NCBI RefSeq assembly: GCF_000021945.1 | Contig: NC_011831.1 | Location: 558,001 to 622,000, forward strand | Length of the DNA stretch: 64,000 bases | Origin: Chloroflexus aggregans DSM 9485 | GTDB lineage: Bacteria > Chloroflexota > Chloroflexia > Chloroflexales > Chloroflexaceae | Reading direction: 5' to 3' | In this document: piece by piece, positions 33,377 to 41,955 of the stretch | Position numbering within the stretch: the stretch's first letter is position 1 | Layout of the letters: each line of letters opens with the position of its first letter | Position numbers and translations under genes: made by a program | Notes under the pieces: model-generated | What the model was told of the DNA's origin: nothing | Seen by the model: the letters and a program-made list of their open reading frames with translations, nothing else | Databases searched by the model: none

Positions 33377-33880
33377 CCGATAACGATGCTGTAACGCAAA
33401 GGCGCGGAGGATCAGGGTGCCTTTGCGTTACCGTCTTTGCCCTTCGTGGGGGCACGGCGGTGCCGTGCCCCACGTGCGTTAACCCCCTCCGCGCCTTTGC
33501 ACCCTTTGCACCCTTTGCGCCTTTGCGTTAGTGTCCTTTGCGTTAGCGGCCTTTTGCCCTTCGTGGGGGCACGGCATGCCGTGCTCCTACGTGCGTTAAC
33601 CCCCTCCGCGCCTCTGCGACCTTTGCGCCTCTGCGACCTTTGCGCCTCTGCGACCTTTGCGCCTCTGCGACCTTTGCGCCTCTGCGACCTTTGCGTTACC
33701 GTCTTTGCCCTTCGTGGGGGCACGGCGTGCCGTGCCCCTACGTGCGTTAACCCCTCGGTGCCTCTGCGCCCTCCGCGCCTTCGCGCCCTTTGCGTCTTTG
33801 CGTTTACCATCCTCTGCGCCCTTCGCGCCCTTTGCGTCTTTGCGTTACCGTCCTTTGCGTTACCGCTTGCACACCTTTTT
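33377..33880. repeat. mosaic repeat block between hypE and leuS
   Basis: Copies of the hairpin word GTGGGGGCACGGC...GCCGTGCCCC alternate with CGCCTTTGCGTTA-type tracts. It includes five exact copies of the 17-mer CGCCTCTGCGACCTTTG at 33609-33693. No gene is supported; the open frames are Arg/Leu-rich artefacts. Confidence 0.9.
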
Positions 33881-33883
33881 TGC

Positions 33884-33889
33884 TATAAT
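33884..33889 (+). promoter_or_regulatory. -10 element for the leuS leader
   Basis: TATAAT at 33884-33889 with a weak -35 (TTACCG at 33860-33865, 18-bp spacer). It would give a leader of about 130 nt before leuS. Confidence 0.5.
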
Positions 33890-33925
33890 GCAGCTAGAAC
33901 ACAACGCCCTAAAGTCGCCAGAAAG

Positions 33926-34012
33926 GAGGTGAGCGCATGACCGATCCTGACCTTGATGATCTTTGGTCCCACCATAATAGTTCCTATTCGCATCTCTGCA
34001 TGCTCACCTCTA
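33926..34012 (+). promoter_or_regulatory. RNA hairpin able to cover the leader ribosome-binding site
   Basis: GAGGTGAGCGCATG near 33927-33939 is complementary, apart from two bases, to CATGCTCACCTC near 34000-34012. In the folded form both the Shine-Dalgarno sequence and the leader start codon are paired. Confidence 0.5.
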
Positions 34013-34032
34013 AGAGGTTAATAATCGTATGA
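33937..34032 (+). CDS. leader peptide upstream of leuS
   Basis: A 31-codon ORF with a strong AAGGAGGTGAGCGC ribosome-binding site. Its TGA overlaps the leuS ATG (ATGA), and five of its 31 codons are Leu (6, 9, 20, 23, 28). Its ribosome-binding region can pair with CATGCTCACCTC at about 34000-34012. Translational coupling to leuS is likely; leucine-dependent control is a guess. Confidence 0.6.
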   Translation: MTDPDLDDLWSHHNSSYSHLCMLTSKRLIIV

Positions 34033-37028
34033 GTGACGTAAAAACCGATAAAAATCACATCGAACGTTACGATCCCGCAGCCATTGAAGCGAAGTGGCAA
34101 GCGAAGTGGGCTGCCGACCAGATCTACCGCACCCCACCGATCGATCCGGCTAAACCGAAGTATTACGTACTTGATTTTTACCCCTATCCCAGCGGTGATG
34201 GGCTAAGTGTGGGACACTGTCGCAACTATGTACCCACCGATGTCGTCGCCCGCTACTACCGCATGCGCGGCTACAACGTCCTCCATCCAATGGGATGGGA
34301 CGCCTTCGGTTTGCCGACCGAAAATGCAGCCATCAAGACCAAAACTAATCCAGCCGTACTCACCCGCCGTTACAGCGCCAATTACAAGCGCCAGATGAAC
34401 ATGCTTGGCCTGAGCTACGACTGGGATCGCGAAATTACCTCGTCTGAACCCGATTATTACCACTGGACGCAGTGGATCTTCTTACGCCTGTACCAGTCGT
34501 GGTATGACCGCCGTGTTGACAAAGCCCGCCCAATTAGCGAGCTGGAAGCGGAATTGGCCGAGTACGGCACCAGCCGGCTTGACTTACCATTAACCGAGCC
34601 ACCAGTTACTGCCGAAGATTGGCGCAATGCTACGCCGCTCCAGCGCCAAGAGATCCTGCGTCGTTTTCGCCTCGCCTATCGTGGCGAAGCCGTCGTAAAC
34701 TGGGACCCGGTTGACAAAACGGTACTGGCTAACGAAGAGGTGTTGCCCGATGGCACCGCATGGCGAAGCGGTGCGAAGGTCGAACGCCGTGTTCTCAAGC
34801 AGTGGTTCTTCCGCATTACAGCCTACGCCGACCGACTCGACCGCGACCTGGATACGGTCGATTGGCCGTCTAAAATCGTTACCATGCAGCGCAACTGGAT
34901 CGGACGCTCGCGTGGTGCTGAAGTGATCTTCCACACCGAGGGCGGCGATCCGATTATCGTCTTCACCACTCGTCCCGATACGTTATGGGGCGCTACCTTT
35001 ATGGTGCTCTCGCCGGAGCACCCACTGGTGGCAAAGGTAACGACCGAAGCACAGCGCGCACAGGTTGAGGCGTATGTCGAACAAGCGCGCCAACGTCCCA
35101 CCACCACTGCTGTCGCCGAGGAGAAGGAAAAGACCGGCGTCTGGACGGGGGGCTACGCGATTAACCCGGTTAACGGCGCTCGCATTCCAATCTGGATCGC
35201 CGACTATGTACTGATGGGCTACGGCACCGGCGCAATTATGGCCGTGCCTGCTCACGATGAGCGTGACTTCGCGTTTGCGCTGAAGTACAACCTACCGATC
35301 ATTCCGGTCATCACCCGCCCCGACAACGCATCTCGCTCGCTGCTCCGCACCGAGACAATCGCTGCCGATACCGCCGATGTACTCCGTGCCGCCGGTTTTA
35401 CCGTTACCGCCCAAGACGACGGCAACCTGTTGGTCGAGCTATCCGGTGATCGAGCGCACGAGTATGCGACTATCGTGCAACCGCGTTTGTGTAACGGCTG
35501 GACAGAGGTGGCCGGCTCAGGTTGGCTGTTCATCTTCCCTGATGCGGTGATTGAGCTAGATTCGACCGCTGCCGACGAGCAGATTACAGCACGCCTCCGT
35601 GCTGCTACCGGTAACGTTACCCTCCCATCGGCGATGGCGTATCTGCACAGTATCCCGGCGTATCGCGACATCATCTACCACGATGAACTGGGGACACCAA
35701 TTCACTCCGGCCCGATCAACGGCATTGCTGCCGAGGAGGCCATCGAACGCACGATCACCTATCTCGAACAGCAAGGTATTGGTAAGGGACGAACGAATTA
35801 TAAAATGCGCGACTGGCTGATCAGCCGCCAGCGCTACTGGGGTACACCAATCCCGATTATCCACCGTGAGGACGGATTAGAGATTGCGCTCAGTGATGAC
35901 GAACTACCGCTGACGCTACCTAACGTCGAGAGTTACGAACCGACGGCAACCGGCGAGTCGCCACTGGCCCTGATCGACGATTGGGTGAATGTGACACTGC
36001 CTGATGGCAGCCGTGGCCGACGCGAGACCGATACGATGGGAACGTTTGCCTGTTCATCGTGGTACTTCCTGCGCTTCGCCGATAACCACAATGACAAAGC
36101 ACTCGCCAGCCCAGAGGCACTCGACTACTGGCTGCCGGTCGATATGTACGTCGGTGGAGCCGAACACGCCGTCATGCACCTACTCTACGCCCGTTTCTGG
36201 ACGAAGGTGCTTTACGATCTGGGCGTCGTTAAGTTCTTTGAACCGTTCACTTGCCTGCGCAATCAAGGTCTGATCCTGGCCCCGGCGCGTGAAGTTAACG
36301 GCCAGATCATTATCGAGAAGATGTCGAAGTCGAAGGGCAATGTCATCACACCCGACGAGGTAGTGGCCGAACACGGCGCCGATGCGTTACGCGGCTACGA
36401 GGCCTTTATCTCCGACTTCGAGCTATCAGTGCCTTGGAATACCGATGGCGTACCCGGCGTCAAGCGCTGGCTTGACCGCGTGTGGCGAATCGTGCTATAT
36501 CCCACCGCCGAGCGTGGTCAGAGCACCACACCAATGAGTGAGCGTCAGTTGCGACGAATAGCCCACCAGACCATTCAGCGCGTCGAACATGACATCCTGA
36601 ACTTTAAGTTCAATACGATGGTCGCCGCACTGATGGAGTTTACCAATGCACTCTACCGTGCTCGCGATGCCGGCCTGGCCGGTACACCGGCATGGCAAGA
36701 AGCCATCGAGCTGCTCTTGTTGCTGATGGCGCCGATCACGCCCCACATCGCCGAAGAGTTGTGGGCACGGCTCGGCAAGCCGTACAGCATCCACCAACAG
36801 CGCTGGCCGGTCGCCGATCCCGCCATCGCTGCCGAAGAAGAGGTTGAAATCGTCATCCAGGTGAACGGCAAGGTGCGTGGAAAACTGACCGTACCGGTTG
36901 AGATTGACGAAGCACAGTTGCGTGAGCTAGCGTTGAACAACGAACGGGTACAGCAATTTATCAATGGCAAACAAATCCGAAGTGTGATTGTGGTACCCGG
37001 ACGGTTAGTGAACGTGGTAGTGGGGTAA
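34029..37028 (+). CDS. leuS: leucyl-tRNA synthetase
   Basis: A 999-residue class I synthetase charging tRNA-Leu. The HIGH-type motif appears as Y-P-Y-P-S-G-D-G-L-S-V-G-H, and KMSKS is at residues 764-768. The CP1 editing domain lies between, with T-R-P-D-T-L-W-G-A-T and M-A-V-P-A-H-D-E-R-D. It is longer than the usual 800-880 residues; extra sequence lies in the first half (around residues 155-200) and near 420-520. The start overlaps the stop of the leader ORF. Confidence 0.97.
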   Translation: MSDVKTDKNHIERYDPAAIEAKWQAKWAADQIYRTPPIDPAKPKYYVLDFYPYPSGDGLSVGHCRNYVPTDVVARYYRMRGYNVLHPMGWDAFGLPTENAAIKTKTNPAVLTRRYSANYKRQMNMLGLSYDWDREITSSEPDYYHWTQWIFLRLYQSWYDRRVDKARPISELEAELAEYGTSRLDLPLTEPPVTAEDWRNATPLQRQEILRRFRLAYRGEAVVNWDPVDKTVLANEEVLPDGTAWRSGAKVERRVLKQWFFRITAYADRLDRDLDTVDWPSKIVTMQRNWIGRSRGAEVIFHTEGGDPIIVFTTRPDTLWGATFMVLSPEHPLVAKVTTEAQRAQVEAYVEQARQRPTTTAVAEEKEKTGVWTGGYAINPVNGARIPIWIADYVLMGYGTGAIMAVPAHDERDFAFALKYNLPIIPVITRPDNASRSLLRTETIAADTADVLRAAGFTVTAQDDGNLLVELSGDRAHEYATIVQPRLCNGWTEVAGSGWLFIFPDAVIELDSTAADEQITARLRAATGNVTLPSAMAYLHSIPAYRDIIYHDELGTPIHSGPINGIAAEEAIERTITYLEQQGIGKGRTNYKMRDWLISRQRYWGTPIPIIHREDGLEIALSDDELPLTLPNVESYEPTATGESPLALIDDWVNVTLPDGSRGRRETDTMGTFACSSWYFLRFADNHNDKALASPEALDYWLPVDMYVGGAEHAVMHLLYARFWTKVLYDLGVVKFFEPFTCLRNQGLILAPAREVNGQIIIEKMSKSKGNVITPDEVVAEHGADALRGYEAFISDFELSVPWNTDGVPGVKRWLDRVWRIVLYPTAERGQSTTPMSERQLRRIAHQTIQRVEHDILNFKFNTMVAALMEFTNALYRARDAGLAGTPAWQEAIELLLLLMAPITPHIAEELWARLGKPYSIHQQRWPVADPAIAAEEEVEIVIQVNGKVRGKLTVPVEIDEAQLRELALNNERVQQFINGKQIRSVIVVPGRLVNVVVG

Positions 37029-37104
37029 TACGTAATACGTCTGACGGCGGTACTGGGAATGGAGTAACGTCGCTGGAACAACCTTACCTATACGCAATGA
37101 ACCT

Positions 37105-37141
37105 GCTCTGGTTGCGGCAACTTTCTGCCGTATTCCAGAGC
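37105..37141 (+). terminator. hairpin after leuS
   Basis: GCTCTGG pairs with CCAGAGC, with an inner GCGGCA / TGCCG stem. It is followed by an A-rich rather than U-rich tract on the plus strand. Confidence 0.4.
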
Positions 37142-37233
37142 AAATAATGCCTGGATTCATGGCTCGCGCCAACCGCAATCTTACCCGTCACGAAGTTCAT
37201 GAATGTCGCTGATGATAACCATATCAACGTACT

Positions 37234-37662
37234 ATGCGTATCCCACCAATCCTAACCCATCGCCTCCTTCGCGCTTATCTCGTGATTGCCCTCGGTGCAG
37301 TGCTCTTTGCACTCCGTCGGATCTACCTCCCGACCTTCTTTGAACTGCAAGGGGTCATGTTCGACATCGCAGTGCCATCAGCGCTCAATAGTTGCTATAA
37401 CCGACCCGCCCTCAACACTTGCAGCGATGCGGTGATTGTGGTGCTCACCGTTTTTGGGGTTGTAGCCGCAGTTGGCTGGGGTAATCTCGCGATGACGGTC
37501 TTTGCCCTCATTCTGGCCATTCCTCCCCTCGCCCTCTACTTCGCTCTCAGTCCGATCTGGCCGCCACTGATCGCGCTCGCCTTCATTCCGATTGCGCTTG
37601 AACTCGGTTTGTGGTTTCTCTTCCCGCGCCAACCCAATCAATCGTCTGAAGATGAGTCTTGA
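37234..37662 (+). CDS. small polytopic membrane protein, unknown
   Basis: 142 residues with about four hydrophobic helices (residues about 14-30, 65-80, 84-103, 108-128) and a charged tail S-S-E-D-E-S. The first loop has two Cys. No family is recognised. It is convergent with the Calx-beta protein gene 89 bp away. Confidence 0.6.
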   Translation: MRIPPILTHRLLRAYLVIALGAVLFALRRIYLPTFFELQGVMFDIAVPSALNSCYNRPALNTCSDAVIVVLTVFGVVAAVGWGNLAMTVFALILAIPPLALYFALSPIWPPLIALAFIPIALELGLWFLFPRQPNQSSEDES

Positions 37663-37750
37663 ATGCGCCATCGCAATGTTCTCTCGCCTAGATCTACACC
37701 AACTTTTTTCGCGCGATGTTGCAGACGTGGTGACCACACAAGCGCTCGAT

Positions 37751-39199
37751 TTACATCGCATCATCATCGATAATCGTCAACGTCTGCTCACCCTGATCGG
37801 CAACCAGCTTACCCCCACTGATGCCGGTAAGTCGAAACACGATAGTCTCATCCTTTTCAGCAATCCTGTCGCCGATGACTTCAATCACAACCGTGCGCGT
37901 TGTACCGGCCGGCGACCCACCAGGGAACACAAGGTTACCGGTTATACCGTCTGGCACCCGATAATCACTATCCGGTGATGCAGGGTTGATCGGACCGGGT
38001 TCGATAACATACGTTACCGTCACCTCTTTATCAATCGCTTCGCGTAATTCGACGACCACTGCGCAGCTAGTAATCTCCGGTGGATGACCCTCCATCAGCG
38101 GCTCGATCACCTGTACCGCTACCAGGTTTGTTCGTGTTAATGTCGCGGTTACCGTCGGCTGCACCGGCAACGTTGGCGTGGCTGTCAGTTCGGCATCTGG
38201 AGTGGCCGTCGGCTCGACCATCGCTATCGGCGTGGCCGTCGGCTCAACCGTCGCCGTCGGTTGGATCGGTCTTGTCGGCGTGATTATCGACGTCACTGTT
38301 GGTTCCACCGTCGCCGTCGGTTGTGCGAGCGGCGTCACTGTTGGTTTCGCCGTCGCCGTCGGTGTGGCTGTTGGTTCCATTGTCGCCGGCGGTTGGACCG
38401 GCGCCGTCGGCGTGACCATCGGCTGGATACTTGGCGTCACCAGCGGTTCAACCGGTGCCGAAGTTTCGATTGTGGCGAGTGTAACCGTCAATGGCAATTC
38501 CACACGTGGCGTTGCTGCCGGTTCGGAACGTGGCGTGGCCGTCGGTTCTACCGTCGCCGTCGGGGTCGCCGTCGGTTCTACCGTCGCCGTTGGTTGCGTG
38601 AGCGGCGTTACCGATGGTACTCTCGTCGTCGTTGGTTCAATGCCAGGCTTTTCCGGCGGCATTGGCGTCGGCACATTGATCGGCGCTGGAGTTGGCGCGA
38701 ACGTTGGGAACGGTATGGGTGTAGCACGAGAAGTCGCTGTCGTCGGCGTCGGTGAAGCAGATGGTTCAATAGGAGAGGAGACTACCGTTGTCGTCGGTGA
38801 TGGCTGTGGTACGGTTGGAGTGACAGTTGGCTGTGGTGGGATGACTACTATCAATACTGGTGTTGCGCGACTAACTTGATCAACGGTGAGTTTCTGTATG
38901 CGATTCGCAATCTCGGTTGCCGCCAAATTTGGAAAATCGGTAGCTATTTGGGCGAAACTGAGATTAGTTGGGAACGGTTGGTATGAAAAACGTGTTACGA
39001 ATGTATCAGCATCGCCTGCGCGTTCAGCCCAAGCCAGTGTAAACGGCTTATCAACCGGCGTAAGGAGCCAAAAGATTGTTTGAATGACACATAACACCGG
39101 CAATAACGCTAATCCGATTGCCAGTCCTATCGTCTGGAATAAATAGGTACGTCTTTTTGAGATGTTGCCTAACAACTGCACAGCTTTATTCCTCAACAC
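37751..39199 (-). CDS. membrane-anchored Pro/Thr-rich protein with a C-terminal Calx-beta domain
   Basis: A 482-residue protein. One membrane helix (residues about 18-45) is followed by a short region, then about 220 residues of low-complexity P-T-A-T-V-E-P-T-A-T-P-type repeats, probably an extended surface stalk. Residues about 360-482 form a Calx-beta-like domain ending L-T-I-I-D-D-D. Such proteins face the outside of the cell. Its start overlaps the end of the upstream sensor gene by 14 bp, so the two are co-transcribed. It may sense or anchor at the surface. Confidence 0.75.
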   Translation of the reverse strand: MLRNKAVQLLGNISKRRTYLFQTIGLAIGLALLPVLCVIQTIFWLLTPVDKPFTLAWAERAGDADTFVTRFSYQPFPTNLSFAQIATDFPNLAATEIANRIQKLTVDQVSRATPVLIVVIPPQPTVTPTVPQPSPTTTVVSSPIEPSASPTPTTATSRATPIPFPTFAPTPAPINVPTPMPPEKPGIEPTTTRVPSVTPLTQPTATVEPTATPTATVEPTATPRSEPAATPRVELPLTVTLATIETSAPVEPLVTPSIQPMVTPTAPVQPPATMEPTATPTATAKPTVTPLAQPTATVEPTVTSIITPTRPIQPTATVEPTATPIAMVEPTATPDAELTATPTLPVQPTVTATLTRTNLVAVQVIEPLMEGHPPEITSCAVVVELREAIDKEVTVTYVIEPGPINPASPDSDYRVPDGITGNLVFPGGSPAGTTRTVVIEVIGDRIAEKDETIVFRLTGISGGKLVADQGEQTLTIIDDDAM

Positions 39200-41891
39200 G
39201 ACGTAAACAAATAGTAAAAGCGTTACCTTGGCCGGAAATACTCCTTACACTGATCGATCCACCTTGTAACTCGAGCAAGCGACGGGCAATGGGTAATCCC
39301 AACCATCCACCACGTTGAGACGAGTTATCATGTGTTCGCTGAAATTGGGTAAACAGCCGACCAACTATATCGGTTGGGATAGCGGGACCGGTATCACTTA
39401 TCGAAAGCCAAATATCATTACCCTCTGCACCGGCACTGATCAGTATGCGCCCTTGGGTTACATAGCGCCGTGCATTATCCAACACCTGATAGAGCGCATG
39501 CTGTAACAATTCACGATCGGCCATCACCATCGGTAAATCAAGTGGCAGCGCCAGCGTTATTTGTACACCACGTTCGGTAAACACTGTGCGCAACGGGCTG
39601 ATAGTTGTCTCTACGAGTTGCGCTAACTCCGTTGCTTGCAGATGCACTTTTACTTGACCGGCTTCAAGCTGAGCTAACAGCGCCATGTTGTTGACTAGAT
39701 TAATTATGTCGAGCAAACGTTGTCGTACATTCCCCAACGCGCGACGCTGCTCGGTGTCAAACTGATGGCTTGTGCTCTGCAAGAGATCAAAGTAATCGCG
39801 CACGTCTGTCAACAAAAAACGCAACTCTTGCGCAACGGTAGCGATCACGTCGGTCTTAGCTCGATCAAGTTGAACCGCATTTGTACTGTCGTGAAGGACC
39901 ATTACCTCACCGACGACGTCACCATTTGACTGTCGCATCGGTGTCTTTCTCACCGTCAGAAAACGTTTCCCCACTACAATTACACGATCGGCACGACCAA
40001 ATAGTTCAGAATGAGAAACCCTGATCTCCGGCGGTAGATCGCGCAATAACAGCTCACCGTGTACCGGGACAATCGGTTGCAAGAGCCGTTCAGCGGCAGT
40101 ATTCAGCAAGATAATCCGCCCATCTGCATCGCTTACGATCACCCCATCGTCTATCGCGGCAAGGATTGCCTGCTGCCGTTCAGACTCGTGCTGCGCCAAT
40201 TCATACTCAATCGCGTTTACCAATGTTACCGCTGTCATATCGGCAATTGCCTGTATATGTGGCAGCACCGAAGCAGATACCCCCTGCTCTGTGTGCGCAA
40301 ATATCAACATTCCGACCATTTGCCGATCACGACGCAGTGGTACGGTCGATAACCCAACAATACCATGCTCGGCGCAAACCGCCTCGATGGTAGCAGTTAA
40401 CCGATCTTCTTGCGGTGGCAATGCCGTCCACCGGTAACGAGTCAGTGTCGCATAGGGCAACGGCGCAGCGGGTCGCAGCCGAAAACTCCAACCGGCCGGC
40501 CCTGGGAGCAACGCCATCGCTTCGATCCCAGGCACGAGATCGACAGCACTGGTGGTGGCAATCTGCAAGACCGCCTCAACCCGTCGTTCTTGGTTGAGCT
40601 GGCGACTCGTTTCGTACAAACGCAACAGAATAGCGGTTATCTGGTTAAACGCCAGCGCCAGTCGCCCCAGCTCATTTTCGTCACGCACACTGCTACGCTG
40701 GGCAAAATCTCCTGCACTCACCGCATCGGCTACGGCAACCAACTCGTCGATGGGATGGGTGATTCGACGTGCTACTCCATATCCAACCAACACCGACGTT
40801 ACGACCAATACCACTGTGATCCCTACCACTACGTTCCGACTACCGGTCCATACACTGAGTAGCACGTCGCGTGATAAGCCAGCGGCAAAGTAACCGTACT
40901 GTGACCCCCGAATCAGGAACGGTGCATAAACAAGCTGATATTCTTGCTCATCCAACCTGACGGTGGTGAGGAGTGAACAGGATAACAACGTCATCGGTTG
41001 TACGGCTGTCGCGGTCTCGCCACTTAGCAGCCCGATGTCAAGGCAATTACCTTGCTCGTTCATCGCTACAAGTGTTTCTATCTGAGCCGGTTTCAGCCGT
41101 AACGCCGGTTGCGTATTCGTCGGAGTCGTTGTTACCAGTACAGCACCATCATTAGCGAGGATCGCGATGACATCTGCCTGACTCCGTGCTTGCAGGGTCA
41201 TAAGTATATGATCGAGGCGCTGGGCAATGAAAACGCCGCCAAGTAACCGCGCAGTCTCACCTTCCCCAGCACGAGTGTAGACAGGGGCAACGGTAAAAAA
41301 ATGCACGACATCACGACCGTCTGGTCGGCGGAAGGCGATCAACCCACTGTATGGCGCACCAAGCACATTATTTGCCCCGCTCGGTGTCTGCTCGGCGCGC
41401 AACACCTCTTCGATCGATAGCAAACCGGCTACATTTGTGCTGGCATACTGTACCGGTTCTCCACTAGTTGGCGACCGTTCCCAATCGAGTAACGTTGTGC
41501 CCGTCTCGTCGAAAATAATCAATCGATCAAGCGAGACATTTTCATTGATCTGCCCCAACATCCAGAGACCACGTACTGCGGCTGCCAGTCCCTCCGCATC
41601 GCACAGGGTCATCGCCTCGACAACGGACGGCGTACCGGTATCTGCGTTAGCAGCGGTGTACACAATCTGACCGAGGTAGGCAATACTACTAATTTCACGC
41701 AATGCCAGCTCCTCGGCAAGCCGACGTGCGACCTGACCGAGCTGATTGTTAAAACGTTCCTGCCAGCTACCCGCGACCAATGTAATGGCAATCCCCGAAC
41801 CGACCAGTAAGACCAAAACGATCAGCGCCAGATAGGGCAGAATGATCGTGTATTGAATACGTGAACGGAGAATGTGAATAACGTGGCGCAC
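39186..41891 (-). CDS. sensor protein of histidine-kinase architecture lacking the phospho-acceptor His
   Basis: A 901-residue membrane protein. Two membrane helices (about 15-38 and 345-370) flank a large extracellular sensor. A HAMP domain (R-R-I-T-H-P-I-D-E-L) follows, then a GAF-like region, a PAS domain (I-L-A-A-I-D-D-G-V-I-V-S-D-A-D-G-R) and a kinase module. The dimerisation helix reads V-A-Q688-E-L-R-F-L-L where kinases have S-H-E-L-R-x-P-L, so Gln replaces His. The ATPase part keeps the N-box (L-D-N-A-R) but has a weak G1 box (D-T-G-P-A-I-P). It is probably not a self-phosphorylating kinase. Confidence 0.85.
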   Translation of the reverse strand: MRHVIHILRSRIQYTIILPYLALIVLVLLVGSGIAITLVAGSWQERFNNQLGQVARRLAEELALREISSIAYLGQIVYTAANADTGTPSVVEAMTLCDAEGLAAAVRGLWMLGQINENVSLDRLIIFDETGTTLLDWERSPTSGEPVQYASTNVAGLLSIEEVLRAEQTPSGANNVLGAPYSGLIAFRRPDGRDVVHFFTVAPVYTRAGEGETARLLGGVFIAQRLDHILMTLQARSQADVIAILANDGAVLVTTTPTNTQPALRLKPAQIETLVAMNEQGNCLDIGLLSGETATAVQPMTLLSCSLLTTVRLDEQEYQLVYAPFLIRGSQYGYFAAGLSRDVLLSVWTGSRNVVVGITVVLVVTSVLVGYGVARRITHPIDELVAVADAVSAGDFAQRSSVRDENELGRLALAFNQITAILLRLYETSRQLNQERRVEAVLQIATTSAVDLVPGIEAMALLPGPAGWSFRLRPAAPLPYATLTRYRWTALPPQEDRLTATIEAVCAEHGIVGLSTVPLRRDRQMVGMLIFAHTEQGVSASVLPHIQAIADMTAVTLVNAIEYELAQHESERQQAILAAIDDGVIVSDADGRIILLNTAAERLLQPIVPVHGELLLRDLPPEIRVSHSELFGRADRVIVVGKRFLTVRKTPMRQSNGDVVGEVMVLHDSTNAVQLDRAKTDVIATVAQELRFLLTDVRDYFDLLQSTSHQFDTEQRRALGNVRQRLLDIINLVNNMALLAQLEAGQVKVHLQATELAQLVETTISPLRTVFTERGVQITLALPLDLPMVMADRELLQHALYQVLDNARRYVTQGRILISAGAEGNDIWLSISDTGPAIPTDIVGRLFTQFQRTHDNSSQRGGWLGLPIARRLLELQGGSISVRSISGQGNAFTICLRRVEE

Positions 41892-41955
41892 AACGAACTC
41901 CCGACGTCAGTATCACGCACGAAGATACATAGCATAGAGACGTTCGCCACTTTGG

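Noticed and set aside
33276-33940. Open frames in the hypE-leuS gap
   Set aside because: They consist of translated repeat words (for example L-R-P-L-R-L-C-D) with no homology-like features.
33937-34028. T-box riboswitch before leuS
   Set aside because: TGGTCCCACCA slightly resembles a T-box word but is in the wrong orientation, and there is no Stem I or AGGGTGG antiterminator motif.
38178-38879. Val/Gly-rich plus-strand open frame of 233 codons
   Set aside because: It is the antisense of the Pro/Thr repeat region of the Calx-beta protein, caused by its low-complexity codons.
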